Positions 35,153 to 43,863 of a stretch of 64,000 nt of DNA are shown here, piece by piece (position 1 is the stretch's first letter; the number at the start of each line of letters is the position of its first letter). The position numbers were made by a program, and so were the translations under genes. Origin of the DNA: Phycisphaeraceae bacterium (GTDB taxonomy: Bacteria; Planctomycetota; Phycisphaerae; Phycisphaerales; Phycisphaeraceae); assembly GCA_002704825.1 (NCBI GenBank), contig PAIY01000123.1:1-64000 (forward strand). The letters run 5' to 3'. The notes below the pieces were generated by a model. It was given only the letters and a program-made list of their open reading frames with translations. It searched no databases and was not told the origin of the DNA.

Positions 35153-36643
35153 TCACACTTCAATCATCTCTGGCAACTTGATTCCGAACGGGATCGCTTG
35201 CGAGCGGATCCGACGGATCACTTCCTGGGGTGTCATGCGCTTGACCGCGCGTTTGGCACGGTGTTGATCGCTGAGCCATGTTGCAAAGCTGCGTTGGAGT
35301 CGCCATGAAATAAACGTGTCAAAGGCATGTTTGCGATACGGATCGAATAAATCCAACTCACCAAAAAGAATCTGACAGCCAAGGATCAACAGGTCCTGGA
35401 GAATGTATACCGACTGTTCATCAAGATGATCCATGTGATGTCGCGCAACCGACATCACCACGGGAAGGCTACATGCAGCAAGCAAATCTTTGAGTTGACC
35501 TGCCTGTTTGATGTCCGTGGTGATGGCTTTGATTTGCGTTGCAGTACACGTATTGGGTTGAAGCTGATCAATCGCTTGCTTGGCGGAATAGCGTAGATAC
35601 TGATACTGCTCAAAGGCCTGGAGCTTGGCAGCGGGTTTTAGCTGCATCATCGAAAACCATTCGTGTAATTCAACAGGCAAATCACTGCTGGCATGGGTGT
35701 CGGGCGACTGCCAATCGGTGTCGCGGATTTTAAACTGCCGATACCGTTTGACCTTCGCCGGGTCGGTGTAACTTTCCTGAAACCTGGCGGGATCGATTCT
35801 CAGACGCTTAAAGACCTGAAGCTTTGCATTGAGAATGGCGCGACGGATGGTCGAAGGCGTTTTACCGAATTGTTTTGCTAATTGACTGGTGGACATACCA
35901 CGCTGCTGCAGTCGCGCGATCTGTCTTGCCTGTCGATCCGTTAACGGGCCGTGATGATCGGGAAACAACGGATGATCCGGGTTGGTTTGGTCGTGTTTTT
36001 GCAGTTGCAGTCGGATGGTCTGCAGCGGACGGCCGGTCTGTTTTGAAAGTACGGATGCCACCTGATTCAAACTCAAAGTCGGATCATCGCTTGCGAGTAG
36101 GCGTGCATCGGCAATGAGGTGATCGACATCATTGGCCGACATCTTTTCCCGATCAGTTGCCTGCTTGATCTTGCCCGGATGACGTTTGTCGAAGCTGTCA
36201 AGGGCAGAGGGCGTGAACCCGAGAATCATACGCTTTTGACCGGGCGGTTTGTACCAGCGACTTCGCAGGCCCATGTCGCGCCATCGGTGAATGGTTTTGG
36301 TACTGACGTTGAGCTGCTTGGCCAGGGTTGCCAGGTCGGTCATCGGTTCTTTGCCAGGCAGGACGTCGGTGTTCAAGCAGAGTTCTTCAATGGCGGTTCG
36401 CAGGTCGGGCAAGAGCGCTTCACCGACAAGGATGGTGGCTTCGTCGAATTCCGATTCACTGTGATAGCCGGTGATGCGGTAATTGATGAAATCGAAGGGG
36501 TAATTCTGATCCGGGTCGATCAGGTCATGCAACACCTCGGCACGGGCGATTTGTTCGGGGCGTTTACTCTTGGGGGTGTAGAGCAGTTGCCGGACAAAAT
36601 CCGCGATGGTTTGATTGCGATAACGGGCGTGCTTGATATCCAT
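35153..36643 (-). CDS. Sigma70-region-2-like protein with three HTH motifs
   Basis: 496 residues. Near the C-terminus (about 388-458) SLPVVMSVARHHMD, ILQDLLILGCQILF, LDLFDPYRKHAFDTFISW and RLQRSFATWL follow the order and spacing of sigma70 region 2 (core binding and -10 recognition). Upstream are three helix-turn-helix motifs: LATLAKQLNVSTKTIHRWRD (about 103), LNQVASVLSKQTGRPLQTI (about 188) and MSTSQLAKQFGKTPSTIRRA (about 248). No region 4 follows region 2. It likely acts on transcription, as an unusual sigma factor or a derived regulator. The gene starts 1 bp after the mqnA stop, so the two are in one operon. Confidence 0.72.
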   Translation of the reverse strand: MDIKHARYRNQTIADFVRQLLYTPKSKRPEQIARAEVLHDLIDPDQNYPFDFINYRITGYHSESEFDEATILVGEALLPDLRTAIEELCLNTDVLPGKEPMTDLATLAKQLNVSTKTIHRWRDMGLRSRWYKPPGQKRMILGFTPSALDSFDKRHPGKIKQATDREKMSANDVDHLIADARLLASDDPTLSLNQVASVLSKQTGRPLQTIRLQLQKHDQTNPDHPLFPDHHGPLTDRQARQIARLQQRGMSTSQLAKQFGKTPSTIRRAILNAKLQVFKRLRIDPARFQESYTDPAKVKRYRQFKIRDTDWQSPDTHASSDLPVELHEWFSMMQLKPAAKLQAFEQYQYLRYSAKQAIDQLQPNTCTATQIKAITTDIKQAGQLKDLLAACSLPVVMSVARHHMDHLDEQSVYILQDLLILGCQILFGELDLFDPYRKHAFDTFISWRLQRSFATWLSDQHRAKRAVKRMTPQEVIRRIRSQAIPFGIKLPEMIEV

Positions 36644-36644
36644 A

Positions 36645-37460
36645 TCACAAGGTGACGGGGCGAGGCGATTCTATGAGTTTCAGTTCGTGCATGTATTTTC
36701 CAAACAGTTCCATGGCAGCCAGTTCGTCTTTGCCCACTTCGTAATGCAGGTTTTTCGTCATGTACTCATGCGCCAACGCCTGGGGCCAACCATGTCGCTG
36801 AGCAAACTCCGCAGCAATCGCTTCGCGGCGGGACATGTTGTATTCAAGAATCTCATTCATCCAATGCGACAACTGCCCAAGGTCCTTCTCTTCTTTGGCA
36901 AGCCATGTCGCGAACATGAACGGTAAACCCGTCATCCTTGCCCACGCGGCACCGAGGTCCAATTGGTATGGATACTCCACGGCCTTGGGCGATTCGGTGA
37001 CCACCTTGTCACCAATGAGCAGCATTGCATTGGGACTCAGGTCGGCTTCCTTATGTCGATTAAACGGCACGATGTTGACCGACTGTAAATACTGTTTGGC
37101 CATGATCACCCGCAGCAGGTTCACACTGGTATGACTGTCCGTATCCGCGTGAATCTCCGTGAGTTCCTCAATCGGTGTTCGGCTGAAGAGGCAAACCGTC
37201 AGCGTGTGATCCCGACTGCATATCCCGCCACAGGGCACCAGCTTCAACGGCGTCGGACTGGTGAAATAATCCACCACCGGACACAGCGCAACATCCACTT
37301 TGTCATCAAGCAGATCAGCCAACAGGTGACTGGGCACGTCATAACGGACATGCACGGATGGATAAGCAGTCGTAAGCCCCGCGATCAACGGCTTGGAGTT
37401 TAGAAAACTCACACAACCAACCCGGTAATCGTGTTCCGTCTGAGAAGATGTGTCGGTCAT
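36645..37460 (-). CDS. mqnA: Chorismate dehydratase, futalosine menaquinone pathway
   Basis: 271 residues of the periplasmic-binding-like MqnA/MqnD fold. RVGCVSFLNSKPL (about 13) is the hallmark MqnA start; PSHLLADLLDDKVDVALCPV and DLGAAWARMTGLPFMFATW are also typical. It dehydrates chorismate to 3-[(1-carboxyvinyl)oxy]benzoate, the first step of the futalosine route to menaquinone. Other mqn genes are not in the window, except perhaps the UbiD-like gene at 45160. It is upstream of, and nearly touching, the sigma-like gene. Confidence 0.92.
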   Translation of the reverse strand: MTDTSSQTEHDYRVGCVSFLNSKPLIAGLTTAYPSVHVRYDVPSHLLADLLDDKVDVALCPVVDYFTSPTPLKLVPCGGICSRDHTLTVCLFSRTPIEELTEIHADTDSHTSVNLLRVIMAKQYLQSVNIVPFNRHKEADLSPNAMLLIGDKVVTESPKAVEYPYQLDLGAAWARMTGLPFMFATWLAKEEKDLGQLSHWMNEILEYNMSRREAIAAEFAQRHGWPQALAHEYMTKNLHYEVGKDELAAMELFGKYMHELKLIESPRPVTL

Positions 37461-37474
37461 GTGGATAGTATACA

Positions 37475-37576
37475 GCGCTGCGCGAGAGAGTAGACAGGAG
37501 AATAGTAGATCAGGAGATCAAGGCATGAAAGTTCCCCTGTTCTCCTGTTCTCCTGCTCTCCTCTCTCGCGCAGCGC
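37475..37576. repeat. Long inverted repeat with ttctcctg minisatellite
   Basis: Arms gcgctgcgcgagagag (37475-37490) and ctctctcgcgcagcgc (37561-37576) are perfect complements. The right half contains tandem gttctcct units. It fills the divergent region between mqnA and the NtrC-type gene. Confidence 0.75.
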
Positions 37577-37618
37577 GCTTGACCATTTCGTCCGACTTCT
37601 AGACAATGCTTCTCTGCT

Positions 37619-39001
37619 ATGAAAAGCGAACAGAACGACATTCCGACTGCACAGATACTCATCGTCGATGACGAGGACTCCCATGCTGAAGTGATGGCAG
37701 AGGCCCTGCGTCGACTGGGGCATGTGTGTACCGTGGTTCATGACCTGCCGTCTGCCAAGGATGAGCTGGAACACGGGCGATTTGACCTGGTGGTCACCGA
37801 CCTGGTGATGGATGATGAAGATGATGGTCAGCAGGTTTTAGCCTGTGCCCGTCAGACACAGGAAAATGCGCAGACGATCATGGTCACCGCGCATGGCGAT
37901 GTCCCCACCGCCAAGCAGGCCATCCGTGGCGGGGCGTATGACTTCATCGAAAAACCGCTGGACCTGGATAACTTCCGCACGCTCTGTTCCAACGCGTTAC
38001 GTGAGGTGATGCTCCGCAGCCAGAATGCGACCCTCCATGAACGCCTTGACGAACAGTACGGCCTGGAAGGCATCGTGGGCAAGTCGCCTGCGATCCGTGA
38101 CCTGTTGGTGAAAATCAAGCAGGTTGCCAACAGCAATATCCCCGTGCTCATCACCGGCGAATCGGGGACCGGTAAGGAACTCATCGCCCAGGCGATCCAT
38201 CAAAACTCACCGCGAGCCAAGCGGACTTTCAAGCCCGTGAACTGTGCAGGTTTGTCCGAAGGCATTCTGGAAAGTGAACTCTTCGGCCATGTCCGCGGCG
38301 CGTTCACCAATGCCGAACGCGATCGTCAAGGCGTCTTTGAGTTTGCTGACAAAGGCACGTTGTTCCTCGACGAAATCGGTGACATGCCTTCTGCCATGCA
38401 GGCCAAGTTGCTGCGTGTTCTGGAGAGTGGCGAAGTGGTGCGTGTTGGTGCCAACGAACCCAAACATGTGGATGTCAGACTGGTTTCAGCAACGAATCAT
38501 GACCTTGCCCAACGCGTCGAGGAAAAAGAATTCCGTGGTGACTTGTACTTCCGCATCCGTGGTGTGGAGTTGCATCTGCCAGCCTTGCGTGAACGCACCG
38601 AAGACATCCCGCTGCTCGTTGCCCATTACATCCCCAGGTTTGCAGCCCAGGCCAACATGGAGCCGCCCACCGTGGACCAGGACACGATGCTGGCGCTACA
38701 AGCCTACGATTGGCCTGGCAATGTCCGACAACTCATCAACACCATTCAGCAGATGGTGGTGGTCTGTGATGGTGATCGACTTGAGCCGCGACATTTGCCC
38801 ATGGAAATCCGTCCGACAGCAGGGGCGTCCACCGGTTCGGTCGCTGAGATCAAGAGTGGCATGAGTCTGGACCAACTGGAAAAACAAGCCATCCGCGAAG
38901 CCCTGCGAATCCATGCAGGTAACCGTGAAGCCGCTGCCAAAATGCTTGGGATCGGCGAACGCACACTCTATCGAAAACTCAAGGAATACGGGCTCAAATA
39001 A
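37619..39001 (+). CDS. NtrC-type sigma54-dependent response regulator
   Basis: 460 residues. Receiver domain (about 12-130) with phospho-acceptor Asp 61 in VVTDLVMDD and Lys in FIEKPL. AAA+ domain with Walker A GESGTGKE (about 179) and Walker B LFLDEIGD. The sigma54-contact loop reads GAFTNA, not GAFTGA. The C-terminal Fis-type HTH is GNREAAAKMLGIGERTLYRK. It would activate sigma54 promoters on phosphorylation. No sensor kinase is adjacent. Confidence 0.94.
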   Translation: MKSEQNDIPTAQILIVDDEDSHAEVMAEALRRLGHVCTVVHDLPSAKDELEHGRFDLVVTDLVMDDEDDGQQVLACARQTQENAQTIMVTAHGDVPTAKQAIRGGAYDFIEKPLDLDNFRTLCSNALREVMLRSQNATLHERLDEQYGLEGIVGKSPAIRDLLVKIKQVANSNIPVLITGESGTGKELIAQAIHQNSPRAKRTFKPVNCAGLSEGILESELFGHVRGAFTNAERDRQGVFEFADKGTLFLDEIGDMPSAMQAKLLRVLESGEVVRVGANEPKHVDVRLVSATNHDLAQRVEEKEFRGDLYFRIRGVELHLPALRERTEDIPLLVAHYIPRFAAQANMEPPTVDQDTMLALQAYDWPGNVRQLINTIQQMVVVCDGDRLEPRHLPMEIRPTAGASTGSVAEIKSGMSLDQLEKQAIREALRIHAGNREAAAKMLGIGERTLYRKLKEYGLK

Positions 39002-39074
39002 CCAAGCCCAATCAACCGCACGGGGTCTTAGGCAGCCATTGCCAACATCTCATGACAACCCTTTAGGAGCCTTC

Positions 39075-40034
39075 ATGACTTCAAAACAAAAACAAAACGT
39101 CAACCAGCATAACCACGGCATGTCCAATGCAGCGGTCCTGATCATCGGTGTTCTCGTCGGACTCCTGGGCGCTGGGGCGTTTATCTATGTCGCCAAACAA
39201 TCCGAATCCAAGAAGTCCAATCCGGTCACAACTGCGGAGCAGACAGCACCTGTTGCAAATCAGGGGCAGACGGCTCAAGCAACGGATAAGGTGATCGAAC
39301 AGGTGTCTGATTCACAGGATGCCACCGCGCAAACCGTCAAGGAAGAAAAACAGGCCACCCCGTTGACTCCTGAAGAAGTCAAGCAGGTTCAGCAGGTCAA
39401 GAAGATTCTCGATCAAGCCATTGCCAACGAAACCCAGAAGGTCGTCGCTGCTGTCAAGGCCACCAACGAAATCTCGGCAGGCAAGAATATCATGGCTTTG
39501 GATCAGGCCAAGCTTCAGGAGCTTTCCTCCAAGGTCAAACTCGTCATTGATGCGGAAACCAACTTCATCAATGCTCTGCAGAATGTCGATGACGCTTTGG
39601 TCAAGCTGGTGAACAAGACCTCGCTTTCCGGTCAGAACAAATTGCGTGTCGCTCGCGGGTACATGTACAACCTGTCGATGGAGACCGCTTTGCCGTTCCG
39701 CAAGGCCAATCTTCAGCGTTGGATGGCATACCAGAAATTCGTCGATTTCCTGGCCAACAACTTCGGCAAGTGGGAGTTTGATGCAGAGAAAAACAACACC
39801 AAGTTGAACGATGAATCGCTCAACGATGAACTCAAATCCACGGTCGCCAATCTGAACACCGCAAGCAAGGCACTCAAGGAAGCCGAAACCAAGCATGTCC
39901 AGATTATCCGTTCCCGCATCAATCAACTTCAACAAGCCCGTCAGTCTGCTCAACAGGTTGGTAGTTCCGCCACACCCGATGCTGCAGATACTCCCGCTGC
40001 GGATCAACCCGCCGAATCGAATAAGGCCGAGTAA
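39075..40034 (+). CDS. Membrane-anchored coiled-coil protein, unknown
   Basis: 319 residues from MTSKQKQNVNQ; TAGGAG lies 9 nt before this ATG, and the frame is open further upstream only because it overlaps the previous gene. One membrane helix (about 17-40, AAVLIIGVLVGLLGAGAF), then a polar Gln/Thr/Val-rich region and long helices with heptad-like patterns (about 95-285). The tail is Ala/Pro/Asp-rich. No family recognised. It ends exactly at the ispF start (taatg). Confidence 0.75.
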   Translation: MTSKQKQNVNQHNHGMSNAAVLIIGVLVGLLGAGAFIYVAKQSESKKSNPVTTAEQTAPVANQGQTAQATDKVIEQVSDSQDATAQTVKEEKQATPLTPEEVKQVQQVKKILDQAIANETQKVVAAVKATNEISAGKNIMALDQAKLQELSSKVKLVIDAETNFINALQNVDDALVKLVNKTSLSGQNKLRVARGYMYNLSMETALPFRKANLQRWMAYQKFVDFLANNFGKWEFDAEKNNTKLNDESLNDELKSTVANLNTASKALKEAETKHVQIIRSRINQLQQARQSAQQVGSSATPDAADTPAADQPAESNKAE

Positions 40035-40525
40035 TGAGTTTCGATCTTCCCTATCGCATCGGCCACGGCTTTGACCTGCATCGTCTTGAACAAGGCTACG
40101 ACCTGATTGTCGGTGGCTGTAAACTCGAACACGACAAAGGCTGCGTCGCGCACTCCGACGGTGATGTGGTACTGCATTCGGTCACCGATGCGATTCTCGG
40201 CGCACTGGGCATGGACGACATCGGCCAACTCTTCCCGGACAACGATCCCAAATGGAAGGGTGCTGACTCGGTGATCTTCGTCGAAGAAGCCGTCAAACGC
40301 ATGCAGCAAGTCGGCTATGAAGTCGGCAACATGGACATCACCGTCATCCTCCAACGCCCCAAGCTCTCACCACACAAGCAAGCGATGAAAGAGAAGATCG
40401 CCAAGCTTTTGCAATGTGATTTGTCCCGCGTGAACATCAAAGGCAAGACCCATGAGAAAGTCGATGCCATTGGAGAAGGTCGCGCCATTGGCTGTCATGT
40501 GGTCACACTATTAATCAAAAAATAA
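40034..40525 (+). CDS. ispF: 2-C-methyl-D-erythritol 2,4-cyclodiphosphate synthase
   Basis: 163 residues. RIGHGFDLHRL (about 7) and HSDGDVVLHSVTDAILGAL (about 40) hold the zinc-binding Asp/His residues; FPDNDPKWKGADS and the late KTHEKVDAIGEGRAIG are typical. It cyclises CDP-ME 2-phosphate in the MEP isoprenoid pathway. Its ATG overlaps the upstream TAA by one base. No ispD fusion or neighbour. Confidence 0.96.
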   Translation: MSFDLPYRIGHGFDLHRLEQGYDLIVGGCKLEHDKGCVAHSDGDVVLHSVTDAILGALGMDDIGQLFPDNDPKWKGADSVIFVEEAVKRMQQVGYEVGNMDITVILQRPKLSPHKQAMKEKIAKLLQCDLSRVNIKGKTHEKVDAIGEGRAIGCHVVTLLIKK

Positions 40526-40571
40526 ATCAACCATACATCTGACAATCCGTTTTGCGTTAAGGATCCACCTC

Positions 40572-41120
40572 ATGAACCCACCGCAACCCGAAACGACTGA
40601 TCAGACGACCTCGCAAGCTGAACCTGCGCCCAAGCGATCGAGATTGATGGGCATTGGTTTGGCTTTGATTTTTCTTGTGGGTTCGTCGGTGTTCTTTGCC
40701 AAAAGACTCGACCAGATTTCGCTGGCATTCAAATCCAGTAGTTGGCCAACCGTCGAGGGCGTCATCACCGAATCCAAGGTGGTGCATCATGCGGGGCATC
40801 ACGAATATAAGAAAGATGATCGGTATAACCCCGTCGTCCAATACGCCTTCACGGTGAATCAAACCGAGTTTGTCAGTGATCGCATCGGCTACCGCACGTA
40901 TAAGTCTTACCGTGATCAGCAAGACGCCCAGGCGATTGTCGATCAGTATCCCAAGGGCAAGATGGTGACAGTAAGTTACCTGCCAGAAGATCCGACGGAG
41001 TGTGCTTTGGAAACGGGCTTTGCGATGTCCATGCTGGTTAGATTGCTGATGTGCAGCATGTTCTTTTGCTTTGGCCTGATCGTGCTTCTGTCATCCTGTT
41101 TGAGCAGGAAGCCAGGTTAA
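40572..41120 (+). CDS. DUF3592-type membrane protein (1)
   Basis: 182 residues: a Pro/Gln-rich cytoplasmic start, a membrane helix (about 27-45), an extracytoplasmic region (SSSWPTVEGVITES, then VQYAFTVNQ, YPKGKMVTVSYLPEDP) and a second membrane helix near the end. The order matches DUF3592 proteins, whose role is unknown. The next gene (41212) is a paralogue. Confidence 0.85.
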   Translation: MNPPQPETTDQTTSQAEPAPKRSRLMGIGLALIFLVGSSVFFAKRLDQISLAFKSSSWPTVEGVITESKVVHHAGHHEYKKDDRYNPVVQYAFTVNQTEFVSDRIGYRTYKSYRDQQDAQAIVDQYPKGKMVTVSYLPEDPTECALETGFAMSMLVRLLMCSMFFCFGLIVLLSSCLSRKPG

Positions 41121-41211
41121 GTTTGTGGTGATGGGTGGCATGGGATGGTCAGGCTGATTAAGATGATTTCATGATCAAAGCGACTTGAGTTGAGCAACAA
41201 GGGGGAGTGCC

Positions 41212-41727
41212 ATGGCAGAAGATCATGCAGATGAAACCACTCAAAAGAAGACCAAAAACCGATTTCTCAAATACATCTTCCCATGGGTTTTCATCCTTAT
41301 TGGATTGGTAACGTGCTGGATTGGTTTTCGTGGTGTTTACTTGGGGTATGTCAGCAGCAGTTGGCCGACTGCAACTGGCCAAGTGGTGTCTTCAGAAGTC
41401 AAAAGTTCAACCAGTCGTTCCAATGGAAAATCCACAACAACCTATTTTGCTGATATTCAGTACATCTTTGTCGTGGACAACGTTTCACATTCCGGGACAA
41501 GAGTGGCGATAGGCGATTATGGTTCAAGTTCCTCGTCACATGCACGTGGTATTGTCAATCGCTATCCCAAAGGCAAGCAAGTGCAAGTCGTCTACATGCC
41601 TGACAATCCTTCGGAGTGTATGCTTGAAACGGGACTACACCTTCAGGCAGCATTTCTGCCTGTCTTTGGGCTCATTTTTTTAGGCGTAGGGGTATTGATC
41701 AAAGTGCGACCACCCAAAGAGTCGTAG
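41212..41727 (+). CDS. DUF3592-type membrane protein (2)
   Basis: 171 residues with the same plan as the preceding gene: charged N-terminus, membrane helix (about 22-42), SSSWPTATGQVVSS, IQYIFVVDN, YPKGKQVQVVYMPDNPSE and a terminal helix. The shared words SSSWPT and YPKGK show recent common origin; the middle (about 65-95) is diverged and Ser-rich. GGGGGAG before the ATG can serve as ribosome site. Confidence 0.85.
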   Translation: MAEDHADETTQKKTKNRFLKYIFPWVFILIGLVTCWIGFRGVYLGYVSSSWPTATGQVVSSEVKSSTSRSNGKSTTTYFADIQYIFVVDNVSHSGTRVAIGDYGSSSSSHARGIVNRYPKGKQVQVVYMPDNPSECMLETGLHLQAAFLPVFGLIFLGVGVLIKVRPPKES

Positions 41728-41731
41728 TCAC

Positions 41732-41824
41732 GTAGGGTGGGTAGAGCAAAGCGAAACCCACCATTTTAAAATCGTTGATTTGATGATATATGTGGTGGGT
41801 TTCGCTTTGCTCTACCCACCCTAC
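41732..41824. repeat. Inverted repeat with perfect 31-bp arms
   Basis: Left arm 41732-41762 (gtagggtgggtagagcaaag onward) and right arm 41794-41824 are exact reverse complements around a 31-bp AT-rich loop. It lies between convergent ends of the DUF3592 gene and accA. Its form is that of a small MITE or REP pair; no T-run for a classical terminator. Confidence 0.9.
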
Positions 41825-41841
41825 AAGAAGACTGTTTAAAC

Positions 41842-42816
41842 TCACTCTTCCGCGTACTGCCCAATGACGCGGAGGCGGTCGTAGCGTTTACTCACGAGAT
41901 TTTCTACTTTGAATCGTTTGAGTTCGCGCAGGTTTTGTACGATCCATTTCTGGACGCGATCACCCATCAGTTCCTTGTTGCGGTGTGCACCACCCAAAGG
42001 TTCGTCGATGATGTCATCAATCACGCCAACCTTCTTGTTGGCATCGGCGGTGATCTTCAGCGCTTCAGCCGCTTCGGGAGCTTTGTCGCCGGTCTTCCAT
42101 AAAATCGACGAACAACCCTCGGGACTGATCACCGAATACCATGCATACTGGAGCATGGCAACGCGGTCGGCAACGCCAATACCCAAGGCACCGCCACTGC
42201 CACCTTCACCGATGACAATGCTCACCACGGGAACCTTCAGCCGACTCATTTCCTGGAGATTGTAGGCAATGGCTTCAGCTTGGCCGCGTTCCTCAGCACC
42301 CACGCCGGGATACGCACCAGGCGTGTCCACGAGCGTGACGATCGGCAGGTTGTACTTCTCAGCAAGCTTCATCTTGAGCATGGCTTTGCGATAGCCCTCA
42401 GGATGCGGCATGCCGAAGTTGCATTTGATGCGTTCCTTGACATCCTTGCCCTTGGCCTGAGCGACCACCATGCACTTGTACGGACCCACGCGGGCAAAGC
42501 CGGTGATAATCGCATTGTCATCTGAATAGCGACGATCGCCATGCAGTTCACAAAAATCCTTGAAACACATGCGGATATAGTCCACCGACTGCGGGCGGTC
42601 CGGGTGACGGGCGACTTTGACGGTGTTCCAGGCGCTGAGCTTGCCATAGATTTTCTTGAGCATGGCCGTGTGACTGGATCGCAGCTTGCGCAACTCGGCA
42701 TTGATGTTCACGCCGGTTTCATCTGCGTGGTTCTCCAACTCCGAAAGCTGGTTTTCCAACTGGATCAGGGGGCGTTCGAAATCCAACTCAAACGTGCTAC
42801 TGGTTGCGGTGCTCAT
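41842..42816 (-). CDS. accA: Acetyl-CoA carboxylase carboxyltransferase subunit alpha
   Basis: 324 residues from MSTATSSTFELDFERPL; the open frame runs on upstream to 43371 but that part is antisense to tyrA. The protein shows ELHGDRRYSDDNAIITGFAR, NFGMPHPEGYRKA, LVDTPGAYPGVGAEERGQ and IGEGGSGGALGIGVAD, all AccA signatures. With AccD it moves the carboxyl group from biotin to acetyl-CoA for fatty acid synthesis. AccD is not in the window. Confidence 0.96.
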   Translation of the reverse strand: MSTATSSTFELDFERPLIQLENQLSELENHADETGVNINAELRKLRSSHTAMLKKIYGKLSAWNTVKVARHPDRPQSVDYIRMCFKDFCELHGDRRYSDDNAIITGFARVGPYKCMVVAQAKGKDVKERIKCNFGMPHPEGYRKAMLKMKLAEKYNLPIVTLVDTPGAYPGVGAEERGQAEAIAYNLQEMSRLKVPVVSIVIGEGGSGGALGIGVADRVAMLQYAWYSVISPEGCSSILWKTGDKAPEAAEALKITADANKKVGVIDDIIDEPLGGAHRNKELMGDRVQKWIVQNLRELKRFKVENLVSKRYDRLRVIGQYAEE

Positions 42817-42930
42817 CTGTCTGACAATCCTTTGTGGGTACAAGTCACGATATAAGGTCTCTTTATCGTTTTTTACCGTGAAACGCTCTGATGATGAAGC
42901 ATCGCGGTAAAGATGGTATTGTACTGGACA

Positions 42931-43845
42931 ATGCCAACAGATACGAACCCGATTTTCAATCTCGACACCATCGTCATCGTCGGCCCCGGACTCCTGGGCG
43001 GTAGCGTGGCGCTGGGACTCAAAGCCGCAGGACACACCGGCAAGGTCATCGGTGTGGCACGAAGTCAGTCCACCCTCGACATCGCCATCCAGGTCGGCTG
43101 TATTGACCAAGGCACAACTGACCTCGTCGAAGCTGCCAAACAAGCGGACCTGATCCTCCTGGCAACCCCGCTCAAAACTTTCCGCGATGTCATGGGGCAA
43201 ATCGCGGACCACCTCAAACCCGGCTGCATCATCACCGACGTCGGCTCCACCAAGTCCTCCGTGCTGATTGATGCACACGAACAACTCAAACCCGAGCAAC
43301 TCAAATATCTCGTCCCATCGCATCCCATGGCAGGTTCCGAAACGCAAGGTCCAGCGGGTGCCTCGGCTCAAATGCTACAAACCCGGCCCTGCATCGTGAC
43401 ACCGCTGGATCAAAGCGATCCCAAAACGGTGGCAGAAATCAAGGACATGTGGGACCGCATCGGCATGCAGGTCATTGAGATGACCCCGCAGCAGCACGAC
43501 GAACACAGCGCAGTGATCTCCCACTTGCCGCATCTGCTTAACGTCATGCTCGTGCAGACGGCCATGGAGATGGGGGGCATGGAGATGGCGTCCACCGGCT
43601 TCAAGGGCGCAACACGCCTGGCAAGTTCCAACCCGACCATCCGCAGCGACATTCTCACCTGCAACCGCACCGCGATCCTGCGTGTGATCGAAGGGTTCGA
43701 GAAGGTGTTAGCTAAGATGAAAAACAAAATTGACAAAGACGACCGTCAAGGCCTGCTTGATGATCTGAATCAGGCGATGGACTTTCGCAATCACTGGGTG
43801 AATCAGTTTGACCACCGTGGTGAATCAGGCAAGACGGACATGTAA
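42931..43845 (+). CDS. tyrA: Prephenate dehydrogenase
   Basis: 304 residues from MPTDTNPIFNL; an ATG six codons earlier is possible. The NAD site is IVGPGLLGGSVALGLK (about 17), followed by ATPLKTF and GSTKSSV, then PSHPMAGSETQGP (about 128) with the active-site His. HDEHSAVISHLPHLLNVML is also family-typical. It oxidatively decarboxylates prephenate to 4-hydroxyphenylpyruvate for tyrosine. It is divergent from accA and 18 bp before proC. Confidence 0.93.
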   Translation: MPTDTNPIFNLDTIVIVGPGLLGGSVALGLKAAGHTGKVIGVARSQSTLDIAIQVGCIDQGTTDLVEAAKQADLILLATPLKTFRDVMGQIADHLKPGCIITDVGSTKSSVLIDAHEQLKPEQLKYLVPSHPMAGSETQGPAGASAQMLQTRPCIVTPLDQSDPKTVAEIKDMWDRIGMQVIEMTPQQHDEHSAVISHLPHLLNVMLVQTAMEMGGMEMASTGFKGATRLASSNPTIRSDILTCNRTAILRVIEGFEKVLAKMKNKIDKDDRQGLLDDLNQAMDFRNHWVNQFDHRGESGKTDM

Positions 43846-43863
43846 GAAACGGAGCACGGTGAT

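Noticed and set aside
42817-43371. N-terminal extension of accA by 185 codons
   Set aside because: It overlaps tyrA antisense and has no AccA homology; the start MSTATSS fits the normal AccA length.
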